Below are positions 1-5,053 of a stretch of DNA of 6,732 bases, one piece after another (the stretch's first letter is position 1; each line of letters starts with the position of its first letter). The stretch is from Actinomycetota bacterium (GTDB taxonomy: Bacteria > Actinomycetota > Actinomycetes > Nanopelagicales > Nanopelagicaceae). Below the pieces are notes generated by a model. The model was not told the origin of the DNA. It saw only the letters and a list, made by a program, of their open reading frames with translations, and did not search any database. The stretch lies in NCBI GenBank assembly GCA_027731885.1, contig JAQCAO010000067.1, positions 1 to 6,732 of the forward strand, in the 5' to 3' direction. The translations under genes were made by a program, and so were the position numbers.

Positions 1-1
1 G

Positions 2-436
2 GAGGCGACCTCGTACTTTGATTGTATTGTCATTGATCTTGGCTCTTTGCAGAACTTTGCTAGCGATCTCTCTGATCGGAGATGGACATCGCAAGTAAAG
101 ATTTGGGCTAGCCGCTTTGCTCAGGAAATTTTCGTATGCTCTGGTTCAGATCTTCTTCAAATCCAACGATTAAAGAAGTTATCACTTGAACTATCAGAGG
201 TAAAAGTAGCGGCGAGGATATCAATTTTTATCAAACCCTCAGATGGCGCAAATAAGGGAGAGCAAATCACACCGCTAGAATTGCATCCACTTACTCCTAG
301 CGCGGTTCAGTACTTTCCCCAAGATTCAAGACTTTGTTCAATGGCACGTATCCATATGACGAGGCTCTTTGAGATAAATGCCAAAGCGCCTCTACGCAAG
401 GCGATTGCCGTAATTGCAAAGCAAATTACAGAGTAA
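2..436 (+). CDS. C-terminal part of a MinD/CpaE-like P-loop ATPase (5' truncated by the window)
   Basis: The frame is open from base 2, so the true start is probably upstream; TTG at 47 is only the first start-like codon inside the window. 144 residues are visible. The first residues contain YFDCIVIDLG, a hydrophobic strand ending in an Asp, which resembles the Walker B strand of MinD/ParA/CpaE-type (SIMIBI) ATPases. Then come a strand IFVCSG, a helix QIQRLKKLSLEL, and a late segment VQYFPQDSRLCSMA. That last part recalls the 'lP.D..l..A' region before the C-terminal helix of CpaE/MinD proteins. Walker A would be upstream and is not seen. Family members bind membranes or polar sites and position secretion, pilus or division machinery, but the target here is unknown. 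The next gene begins 26 nt after the stop. The family call rests on fold-like pattern matching and is moderately sure. Confidence 0.6.
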   Translation, partial: EATSYFDCIVIDLGSLQNFASDLSDRRWTSQVKIWASRFAQEIFVCSGSDLLQIQRLKKLSLELSEVKVAARISIFIKPSDGANKGEQITPLELHPLTPSAVQYFPQDSRLCSMARIHMTRLFEINAKAPLRKAIAVIAKQITE

Positions 437-449
437 GGGATATTTCTTA

Positions 450-455
450 TACCCT
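450..455 (+). promoter_or_regulatory. Possible -10 box of a leaderless promoter
   Basis: TACCCT, inside TATACCCT, fits the actinobacterial TANNNT -10 pattern. It ends exactly 7 nt before the ATG at 463, so transcription would begin at or next to the start codon. There is no Shine-Dalgarno sequence before this ATG, which fits leaderless translation. No convincing -35 is seen. Confidence 0.4.
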
Positions 456-462
456 AGGCGCT

Positions 463-855
463 ATGCGCGGCTATCTTCCAGTGACAGCAGAGGAGATCTC
501 TGTCTTTCTTAAAACTGGTTCAATGGAGTGCGGTCCACTTTATGCGCCAACAATCAAATTTCTGACCGCCAATAACGATTTAGATGAAGAGCAAGGAGAG
601 TTTTTACTTTCAATGCTCGCCGCAGATGAGGCTATGGAAATGCGAAGTGATTTTGCAGGACCTGCATTTATCTTGGCTCTTGAGATTACTGATTCGCAGA
701 TATCAGAGCACGGTGAGAATTTCGTTAACTTAATTGAGAACGGACGTTGGGAAGATGTGCAATGCGCTTTTCTAGTATCGCCAGATGGTGAAGAGTTGAC
801 GTGGCTTGCAACTCAAGAGATTTCTGCGGCACTGCCGCAGTGGCTAAAGGGTTAA
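463..855 (+). CDS. DUF6912-like small actinobacterial protein, function unknown
   Basis: This 130-residue soluble protein has no signal peptide or membrane segment. It starts MRGYLPVTAEEI, continues with LLSMLAADEAM near residue 50 and AFILALEI near 70, and ends with ELTWLATQEI near 110-120. This layout matches actinobacterial proteins grouped as DUF6912, which open 'MRVYlPaT' and end with 'L.WyatQEi'; that assignment is from memory. No catalytic motif or metal ligands are evident, and I cannot assign a biochemical role. It sits between a CpaE-like ATPase and a PdtaS-like kinase, 3 nt before the latter, so it is probably co-expressed with the kinase. The ATG at 463 is preceded by a possible -10 box rather than a ribosome binding site, so this gene may have its own leaderless transcript as well as read-through from upstream. 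Confidence 0.7.
   Translation: MRGYLPVTAEEISVFLKTGSMECGPLYAPTIKFLTANNDLDEEQGEFLLSMLAADEAMEMRSDFAGPAFILALEITDSQISEHGENFVNLIENGRWEDVQCAFLVSPDGEELTWLATQEISAALPQWLKG
846..851 (+). promoter_or_regulatory. Ribosome binding site that supports the GTG start of the kinase
   Basis: AAAGGG lies within the last codons of the preceding gene and ends 7 nt before GTG at 859. This is good Shine-Dalgarno spacing and supports the GTG as the start, with likely translational coupling. Confidence 0.6.
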
Positions 856-858
856 GTC

Positions 859-2328
859 GTGCCTCAGTTAGATAGTTTTCTTCGCGACCGAAGCCCATTG
901 AGTGCAGATCAGAAGCGCAGGATCCGAGAACTTACTGCAGACTGGCAACTCCTTGCAGATCTCTCATTTGCTGATCTGATCTTATGGGTTCCACTTCGCA
1001 AAGATTTTAAGAGTTGGCCCACTGGATATGTAGCAGTTGCACACATTAGGCCCACAACTGCAGCAACAGTATTTCCGCAAGATGTAATTGGCGATGAGAT
1101 TACTTGGGGTGCGCGTCCCCGCATCGATCAAGCGCTATCAGGAGCGGAAATTGTTAGAGATGCACAACCCGAAAAATTTGGCGAATTATTGATAAAAGAA
1201 GAGACAATCCCAGTAATTTTTGGCGATCAAGTAATTGCGGTAATCGCACGTCACCGTAACGCTGAACTTATGCGTCAACCAAGTAGGTTAGAGTTAAATT
1301 ATCGCGAAGTCGCTCATAATGTTTATCGAATGGTTGCAGAAGGAACTTTTCCGTATACCGAACATAGCGAACTCTTTGATTCGGCTGTGCGGGTTGGCGA
1401 TGGTCTTATTAGATTAGATATAAGTGGTGTTATTACCTATGCGAGCCCGAATGCAAAGTCTGCCTTTAACCGAATAGGTTGGGCTGGAGAATTAGAAGGG
1501 TGCGTGCTCGGAGAAGTCGCCCGTAAAGTGTCACAGGTCAAGCGCGAAGCACACGATGAAGCAATCGAAGTGAGTCTCACCGGAAAGTCTCTGCGCCGCG
1601 TTGAGATTGAAAATAGTGGTGGAACGATTGATTTACTAGCGTTACCTCTTTTAGCTGGGGGAGACCGCATCGGTGCGATAGTTTTATTGCAGAACGTAAC
1701 TGAATTGCGACGCCGTGAAAGGGAATTAGTTACTAAAGATGCAACTATTCGGGAAATTCACCACCGAGTTAAGAACAATTTGCAAACTGTTTCAGCGCTG
1801 CTGCGTTTACAGTCACGCCGTATTGAAGATCCGGCAGCGAGCGTCGCGCTAAATGAAGCGGTGCGCCGTATCGCATCGATTGCGCTAGTGCACGAAACTT
1901 TATCTAGCAGCGCCGAAGCCTCAGTGGCTTTCGATGATGTTCTAGATCGTCTCGTCGCGCATGCTCTCGAATTAAGCCCCAGGATGGGGGAGTTAAAGAT
2001 TGCTCGAAAAGGTGAGATTGGTCCACTCGATCCAAGAATCGCTACACCTCTATCACTGGTGGTTACAGAACTTATCCATAACGCTTTAGAACACGGCCTG
2101 GCAGAGTCAGGGGCAAATTTAATTATTGAAGTTGAGCGTTTTGCTGACGCAGCACAAATTGTGATCTTCGATGATGGGGTAGGTCTGCCCGAGGGATTTA
2201 CTATTTTGGAATCTGCAAATCTTGGACTTCAGATTGTCCGGACTCTCACGGAGAATGAGTTAAAGGGTTCAATTAACTTGATTAGAACTAATCGCGGCAC
2301 AGAGGCCCAATTAAACTTTCCTATATAG
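859..2328 (+). CDS. pdtaS: PdtaS-like cytosolic sensor histidine kinase (GAF-PAS-HisKA_2-HATPase)
   Basis: 489 residues, close to the roughly 500 of mycobacterial PdtaS. No membrane segment is visible, so it is soluble. The N-terminal 15-160 fits the GAF-like domain of this family. Residues about 175-285 form a PAS domain that ends IVLLQNVTELRRRE. A HisKA_2 dimerisation domain follows with the signature IREIHHRVKNNLQTVSALL at 298-315; H301 or H302 is the phospho-accepting His, by family usually the first. The ATPase domain shows the N box ELIHNALEHG (404-413), a G1 box DDGVGLP (438-444) and LGLQIVRTL (455-463). Known family role: autophosphorylation, then transfer to the ANTAR-domain regulator PdtaR, which acts on RNA. 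No PdtaR gene is present here, so the partner must lie elsewhere. The GTG start sits 3 nt after the DUF6912-like gene. A whiB1-like gene converges on it, and PdtaS and WhiB1 genes are also neighbours in mycobacteria. Confidence 0.9.
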   Translation: MPQLDSFLRDRSPLSADQKRRIRELTADWQLLADLSFADLILWVPLRKDFKSWPTGYVAVAHIRPTTAATVFPQDVIGDEITWGARPRIDQALSGAEIVRDAQPEKFGELLIKEETIPVIFGDQVIAVIARHRNAELMRQPSRLELNYREVAHNVYRMVAEGTFPYTEHSELFDSAVRVGDGLIRLDISGVITYASPNAKSAFNRIGWAGELEGCVLGEVARKVSQVKREAHDEAIEVSLTGKSLRRVEIENSGGTIDLLALPLLAGGDRIGAIVLLQNVTELRRRERELVTKDATIREIHHRVKNNLQTVSALLRLQSRRIEDPAASVALNEAVRRIASIALVHETLSSSAEASVAFDDVLDRLVAHALELSPRMGELKIARKGEIGPLDPRIATPLSLVVTELIHNALEHGLAESGANLIIEVERFADAAQIVIFDDGVGLPEGFTILESANLGLQIVRTLTENELKGSINLIRTNRGTEAQLNFPI

Positions 2329-2333
2329 ATTTG

Positions 2334-2369
2334 AGAATAAAGTTTAAAGAAACTAGTTAGAGTTATTCT
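2334..2369. terminator. Weak AT-rich inverted repeat between convergent genes
   Basis: AGAATAA (2334-2340) pairs with TTATTCT (2363-2369). Inside it AGTTT (2341-2345) pairs with AAACT (2350-2354) around a 4-nt loop. It spans the 24-nt gap and the end of the whiB gene, where a two-sided terminator would be expected. There is no GC-rich stem and no clear T tract, so terminator function is doubtful. Confidence 0.2.
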
Positions 2370-2622
2370 GTTCCATCAGGCGAGCGCGATTACGAGCTGC
2401 GCGACGCTTTAGCGCGCGCCGTTCATCTTCGGAAAGGCCTCCCCAAACACCAGCATCCTGGCCGCTCTCTAGCGCCCAGGAAAGACAGGCATCCTTAACA
2501 ATGCAACGATTGCAAACCTTCTTCGCCTCTTCAATTTGAGTAAGGGCTGGCCCAGTGTTTCCTACTGGAAAGAAGAGCTCAGGATCTTCTTCGCGGCAGG
2601 CTGATTGATGTCGCCAATCCAT
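2353..2622 (-). CDS. whiB1: WhiB1-like [4Fe-4S] transcriptional regulator
   Basis: 89 residues, the usual size for WhiB1. The protein starts MDWRHQSACREEDPELFFP and carries the four cluster-binding cysteines C9, C37, C40 and C46 (C..CxxCxxxxxC). The family turn GVWGG is at 58-62, followed by the basic DNA-binding tail SEDERRALKRRAARNRAR. The opening and the VGNTGPAL segment match WhiB1 rather than WhiB2-7. In mycobacteria WhiB1 binds the sigma factor A C-terminal region, its cluster reacts with nitric oxide, and it is essential; those facts are from the family. The ATG has a very good ribosome binding site. It is transcribed towards the PdtaS-like kinase and lies downstream of tRNA-Arg on the same strand, with 144 nt between that probably hold its promoter. 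Confidence 0.95.
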   Translation of the reverse strand: MDWRHQSACREEDPELFFPVGNTGPALTQIEEAKKVCNRCIVKDACLSWALESGQDAGVWGGLSEDERRALKRRAARNRARLMEQNNSN

Positions 2623-2629
2623 GAATGAA

Positions 2630-2635
2630 CTCCTT
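2630..2635 (-). promoter_or_regulatory. Strong ribosome binding site of whiB1
   Basis: On the minus strand AAGGAG stands 7 nt before the ATG at 2622. It is the best Shine-Dalgarno match in the window and fixes this start. It contrasts with several genes here that have none. Confidence 0.8.
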
Positions 2636-2766
2636 AATAGCGAAAAAGCAGTAAATGTTAAAGATATGCAACTAGGTGCGTAGGAAGATAATTCTCCCTG
2701 TTAACAACGAGATAAACAAGGATGTAACGGGTTAGATTTCAATTTAATTGGGTGATTTGCATCGCG
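2636..2766. other. Intergenic region between tRNA-Arg and whiB1
   Basis: About 130 nt that should hold the whiB1 promoter on the minus strand and the 3' end of the tRNA transcript. I see AT-rich -10-like hexamers on the minus strand but no -35/-10 pair that stands out. Two short palindromes occur: TGTTAACA at 2699-2706, and CAATT/AATTG around one base at 2740-2750. Neither is long enough to call an operator or terminator. No consensus CRP site was seen, although Crp-type control of whiB1 is known in mycobacteria. Confidence 0.3.
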
Positions 2767-2838
2767 TGCCCCCGACAGGATTCGAACCTGTGCACCCGCC
2801 TCCGGAGGGCGGTGCTCTATCCCCTGAGCTACCGGGGC
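2767..2838 (-). tRNA. tRNA-Arg (anticodon CCG)
   Basis: Read on the minus strand, 72 nt fold as a cloverleaf. The acceptor 5' strand is GCCCCGG, the D arm GCTC-AGGGGATA-GAGC, and the anticodon arm CCGCC-CTCCGGA-GGCGG with anticodon CCG, which reads the Arg codon CGG. The variable loop is GTGC, the T arm ACAGG-TTCGAAT-CCTGT, the acceptor 3' strand CGGGGGC, and the discriminator base A. CCA is not encoded; the next bases are CG. All arms pair perfectly except acceptor positions 6 and 67, which are G and G. The 4-nt variable loop is one shorter than usual. It is divergent from msrA and upstream of whiB1. Confidence 0.95.
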
Positions 2839-2873
2839 GCAGGTATAGGAGAAGGTTATCTAATCTTTGATCC

Positions 2874-2908
2874 TTGACCGAGCGTAAATAGCCAACTCCT
2901 GAAAGAAT
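2874..2908 (+). promoter_or_regulatory. Candidate promoter elements of msrAB
   Basis: TTGACC at 2874-2879 matches the -35 consensus in 5 of 6 positions. AAGAAT at 2903-2908 resembles a -10 box and lies 7 nt before the ATG at 2916, which would give a leaderless msrA mRNA. However, they are 23 nt apart, too far to work as one standard pair, so either one alone may be real. GAAAG at 2901-2905 could instead serve as a ribosome binding site for 2916. The 77-nt gap also has to hold the divergent tRNA promoter. Confidence 0.3.
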
Positions 2909-2915
2909 GCGCGCT

Positions 2916-3455
2916 ATGACAACTTCAACTGCTTACTTTGCTACTGGTTGCTTTTGGGGAGCCGAGCGCCGTTTTTGGAATTTAGCGGGAGTTACAAGTA
3001 CCAGCGTCGGATATATGGGTGGTACCACTCCAAATCCAAATTACGAAGAAGTTTGCACTGGCCGAACAGGGCACGCCGAAATGGTGCAAGTTGATTTCGA
3101 CCCAAATGTGATCTCATACCAAAGGCTTTTGGAAGAGTTTTGGACTATGCATGATCCAACTTCGCTAAATGCCCAAGGTGGAGACATTGGGATGCAGTAC
3201 CGCAGTTCGATTTATACGACTACCACCCAGCAGATGAAGCAAGCGCTGACTTCTGCTGAGATATATCAGAGCGCACTCTCTGCGACAGGTATCGGCAAAA
3301 TTGTCACAGAGATATTAGATGCTAACGGTGTTACCTATTACTTGGCAGAGGAGTATCACCAAAAGTATTTGGCGAAGAATCCCAATGGTTATGATTGCCA
3401 TTCCAGCACTGGAGTGGCTTTCCCGCAGCCACTTTCTGAATCGGCGGGTAAATGA
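2916..3455 (+). CDS. msrA: Peptide methionine-S-sulfoxide reductase MsrA
   Basis: 179 residues from ATG 2916. The in-frame ATG at 2907 adds three residues (MRA) but leaves no room for a ribosome binding site, so 2916 is preferred. MsrA reduces the S form of methionine sulfoxide, free or in proteins, in the cytosol with thioredoxin as usual donor. The active-site motif GCFWGAE is at the N-terminus with nucleophile C12. Other family blocks are GYMGG, EEVCTGRTGHAE, EEFWTMHDPTSLNAQGGDIGMQYRSSIY and EEYHQKYLAKNPNGYDCHSSTG. C161 in the last block is the probable resolving cysteine; C47 is a further cysteine. The family motif is usually GNDxGTQYRS, and here it reads GGDIGMQYRS, a mild change. The stop overlaps the msrB start by 4 nt (ATGA), so the two are translated together. 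Confidence 0.95.
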   Translation: MTTSTAYFATGCFWGAERRFWNLAGVTSTSVGYMGGTTPNPNYEEVCTGRTGHAEMVQVDFDPNVISYQRLLEEFWTMHDPTSLNAQGGDIGMQYRSSIYTTTTQQMKQALTSAEIYQSALSATGIGKIVTEILDANGVTYYLAEEYHQKYLAKNPNGYDCHSSTGVAFPQPLSESAGK

Positions 3456-3856
3456 GTAAGAAGATAGAAGTCAACGAAGAGGAACTTAGAGCCAAGCTCG
3501 ACCCTCTTTCATATGACGTTTTGCGCAACGGCGCAACTGAGCGTCCATTTACCGGTGAATACACTGATACCGAAACTGTAGGCATCTACCGCTGCAAAGC
3601 ATGTAGCGCTGAACTCTTCCGCTCCGAAACCAAATTTCACTCTGGTTGTGGCTGGCCCTCTTTCTATCAACCAACTGCCAATGACGCGGTAACGCTCATT
3701 GAAGATAGATCTTTAGCGCCACGGATCAGAACAGAAGTTCGATGTGGAAGTTGTGACTCACATCTAGGCCACGTATTTGAGGGAGAAGGCTTTGATGTCC
3801 CAACTGATCAACGTTGGTGTATCAACTCCGTTTCAATGATCTTAGAAGCGAAGTAA
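3452..3856 (+). CDS. msrB: Peptide methionine-R-sulfoxide reductase MsrB
   Basis: 134 residues, the normal length of a stand-alone MsrB. It reduces the R form of methionine sulfoxide and so complements MsrA. Structural zinc ligands are the pairs CKAC (C48, C51) and CGSC (C98, C101). The block FHSGCGWPSF contains C66, which fits the resolving cysteine. The catalytic C123 is in RWCINSVSM, the family's R-x-C-I-N-S motif. HLGHVF at 104-109 is also typical. The gene begins inside the end of msrA in the -1 frame (ATGA overlap), so it probably depends on translational coupling; only a weak G-rich stretch precedes it. No secretion signal is present. Together the two genes form a methionine repair operon for oxidative damage. 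Confidence 0.97.
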   Translation: MSKKIEVNEEELRAKLDPLSYDVLRNGATERPFTGEYTDTETVGIYRCKACSAELFRSETKFHSGCGWPSFYQPTANDAVTLIEDRSLAPRIRTEVRCGSCDSHLGHVFEGEGFDVPTDQRWCINSVSMILEAK

Positions 3857-3867
3857 CTCTCTTCGCT
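3847..3867 (+). terminator. Hairpin around the msrB stop codon
   Basis: AGCGAAG (3847-3853) pairs perfectly with CTTCGCT (3861-3867) around a 7-nt loop that contains the TAA stop. It sits where the msrAB transcript should end. No run of T follows, so it is at most a weak or factor-assisted terminator, or an mRNA-end stabiliser. Confidence 0.35.
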
Positions 3868-3901
3868 AGCGCTCGCCAGCAATGGCTAGGCCACTGAAGC
3901 C

Positions 3902-3931
3902 TTGCAACTTATAGGGTGGATAGCGTATTTT
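3902..3931 (+). promoter_or_regulatory. Candidate upstream promoter of lacI-type gene
   Basis: TTGCAA (3902-3907) and TATTTT (3926-3931) are separated by 18 nt. Each hexamer matches its consensus only in part. If used, transcription would begin just before the TTGCAG repeats, placing both repeat sets in the 5' untranslated region. Confidence 0.3.
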
Positions 3932-3939
3932 ACATTCGC

Positions 3940-3965
3940 TTGCAGGTTTTTGCAGTCGCTTGCAG
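3940..3965 (+). repeat. Three TTGCAG hexamers at exact 10-bp period
   Basis: TTGCAG begins at 3940, 3950 and 3960. The first and third copies are part of the same 10-mer, TCGCTTGCAG (3936-3945 and 3956-3965); the middle one is preceded by GTTT. The core TGCA is its own complement. One helical turn per copy places all three on the same DNA face, as expected for protein binding sites, though simple tandem duplication is also possible. Confidence 0.7.
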
Positions 3966-3968
3966 AAT
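3940..3968 (+). promoter_or_regulatory. Candidate second promoter, built on the TTGCAG repeats
   Basis: TTGCAG (3940-3945) as -35 and CAGAAT (3963-3968) as -10 are 17 nt apart, the ideal spacing. Both hexamers are only moderate matches. With this promoter the mRNA would begin near 3975, directly before the GACAACTAGG repeats. Confidence 0.3.
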
Positions 3969-3979
3969 CCAGGTAGTCA

Positions 3980-4009
3980 GACAACTAGGGACAACTAGGG
4001 ACAACTAAG
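3980..4009 (+). repeat. Three tandem 10-bp repeats GACAACTAGG
   Basis: Copies begin at 3980, 3990 and 4000. The first two are identical (GACAACTAGG); the third ends in AAG instead of AGG, which creates the AAGGAAG ribosome binding site. The starts are a multiple of 10 bp from the TTGCAG copies, so both arrays share one helical register. The array lies 13 nt before the start codon. Confidence 0.85.
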
Positions 4010-4015
4010 GAAGAG
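4007..4015 (+). promoter_or_regulatory. Ribosome binding site of the LacI-family gene
   Basis: AAGGAAGAG is purine-rich and ends 7 nt before ATG 4023; the AAGGA core is 11 nt away. It begins inside the third 10-bp repeat, so any protein or RNA structure on the repeats could affect translation. Confidence 0.55.
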
Positions 4016-4022
4016 AAGCCAA

Positions 4023-5036
4023 ATGGCTGGAATCAAGGAAGTTGCTGAAGAGGCAGGTGTTTCGACTGCAACTGTTTCGCGCGCTCTGCGCGGCTTCCAA
4101 CATGTAAACGATCAAACTCGCGCAAAAATTATGGCTGCTGCAGAAAAGCTCAACTACCCAATTGCGCCCGTTCAAAATAAAGGTGCCAGAGGAAGAACAA
4201 ATAGCATCGGCGTAGTAGCGCCATATATCTCCCGTTGGTATTTCGCACAAGTAATTAGCGGGGCAGAACAAGCTTTGCGTGAGGCCGGTTTTGATTTACT
4301 GCTCTATAACTTTAGCCAGATGAAGGGTCGCGAAAGACTCTTCCAGCACCATCATTTAAAAGGGCGAGTTGATGCGCTGATTGTTATTAGTTTGCCGCCA
4401 ACTGAAGAAGAGTTCGAATCAATGTTAAACCTGGGTATACCCGTATCTCTGGTCGGTATGTATCACGATGGTTGTTCTAGCGTTGCGATAGATGATGTAG
4501 CAGCAGCGCGTACCGCTACTCAGCACTTAGTAAATCAAGGACATAAGAAAATTGGTTTGATGTCCGGTCGCCCTGATGACCCATTTAATTTCAGCGTTCC
4601 GCAAGATCGCCGCAAAGGATTTATGCAGGTGCTAGCTGAGAACGGCTTAGAGTGGGTGCCATCTCGCGAAGTGCACGGTGACTTTACAATTAACACCGCA
4701 TCACGCGCGATGGATGATTTGCTAGCCCGTCCAAATCGACCTACTGCGATTTTCTGCGAATCTGATGAGATGGCTTTTGGAGCAATGCAGGCGGTAAGGC
4801 GACATGGGCTAAAAGTTCCCGATGATATTTCCATTATTGGATTTGATGGACATGAGATGTCAGAATATTCAGATCTCACAACAATTGAACAGCCTGCGCA
4901 ATTAATGGGCGAAATGGCGGCTTGGTCCATTATGGAGAGATTACGTAAACCAAGCATGACCCCTAAATCACTTGTACTACCGACGACCTTAGTAGTGCGT
5001 GATTCAACGCGCCGCCTTTCGCTAAACAAGGCCTAA
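4023..5036 (+). CDS. LacI-family transcriptional regulator
   Basis: 337 residues, the usual length. The N-terminal helix-turn-helix is IKEVAEEAGVSTATVSRALRG (4-24). The hinge follows, then a periplasmic-binding-protein-like sensor domain from SIGVVAP (61) to the end. Sensor landmarks are RWYFAQVISGAEQALREAG (71-89), AIDDVAAARTATQHL (155-169), ESDEMAFGAMQA (246-257) and GFDGHEMSEYSDLTTIEQP (273-291). Members normally bind a sugar or other small metabolite and repress nearby operons; the ligand cannot be read here. The hinge is odd: the usual Y-x-P-N-x-x-A-R-x-L is Y45-P-I-A-P-V-Q-N-K-G54, so the leucine that wedges the operator minor groove is Gly. The gene lies behind two phased repeat arrays that could be its own operator, and 17 nt before a MalY/PatB-type gene that it may regulate. 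Confidence 0.93.
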   Translation: MAGIKEVAEEAGVSTATVSRALRGFQHVNDQTRAKIMAAAEKLNYPIAPVQNKGARGRTNSIGVVAPYISRWYFAQVISGAEQALREAGFDLLLYNFSQMKGRERLFQHHHLKGRVDALIVISLPPTEEEFESMLNLGIPVSLVGMYHDGCSSVAIDDVAAARTATQHLVNQGHKKIGLMSGRPDDPFNFSVPQDRRKGFMQVLAENGLEWVPSREVHGDFTINTASRAMDDLLARPNRPTAIFCESDEMAFGAMQAVRRHGLKVPDDISIIGFDGHEMSEYSDLTTIEQPAQLMGEMAAWSIMERLRKPSMTPKSLVLPTTLVVRDSTRRLSLNKA

Positions 5037-5040
5037 CTGG

Positions 5041-5046
5041 CATACT
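5041..5046 (+). promoter_or_regulatory. Possible -10 box before the MalY/PatB-type gene
   Basis: CATACT matches TATAAT in 4 of 6 positions, including the key A2 and T6. It ends 7 nt before the ATG at 5054. No Shine-Dalgarno sequence is present in the 17-nt gap, which fits a leaderless start. The -35 region, TTTCGC at 5017-5022, is poor. Co-transcription with the upstream regulator gene is equally possible. Confidence 0.3.
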
Positions 5047-5053
5047 CGCGCTT

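Noticed and set aside
47..49. TTG as the true start of the first gene
   Set aside because: The frame stays open to the window edge, and the family-typical strand YFDCIVIDLG lies before it, so the gene begins upstream.
2699..2706. TGTTAACA palindrome as a whiB1 operator
   Set aside because: Many 8-bp palindromes are expected by chance in a window this size, and no flanking dyad extends it.
2740..2750. CAATT/AATTG inverted repeat as terminator of the tRNA
   Set aside because: Only five A/T-rich pairs with a 1-nt centre cannot form a stable hairpin, and no T tract follows on the minus strand.
2907..2909. Upstream ATG as the start of msrA
   Set aside because: It leaves no space for a ribosome binding site and adds only three residues. 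ATG 2916 has GAAAG at useful distance, or a -10-like box 7 nt away. The choice is not certain.
3936..4010. A small CRISPR-like or attachment-site array
   Set aside because: Units are only 10 bp with no spacers, no cas, integrase or transposase genes are nearby, and the unit sits within a promoter-leader region.
4005..4271. An 88-codon minus-strand open frame at the start of the LacI-family gene
   Set aside because: It is antisense to the conserved helix-turn-helix region and has a Cys/Ser-rich composition typical of shadow frames.
4535..5029. A 164-codon open frame on the minus strand
   Set aside because: It lies fully inside the LacI-family gene, its protein resembles no family I know, and the plus-strand frame has clear domain motifs throughout.
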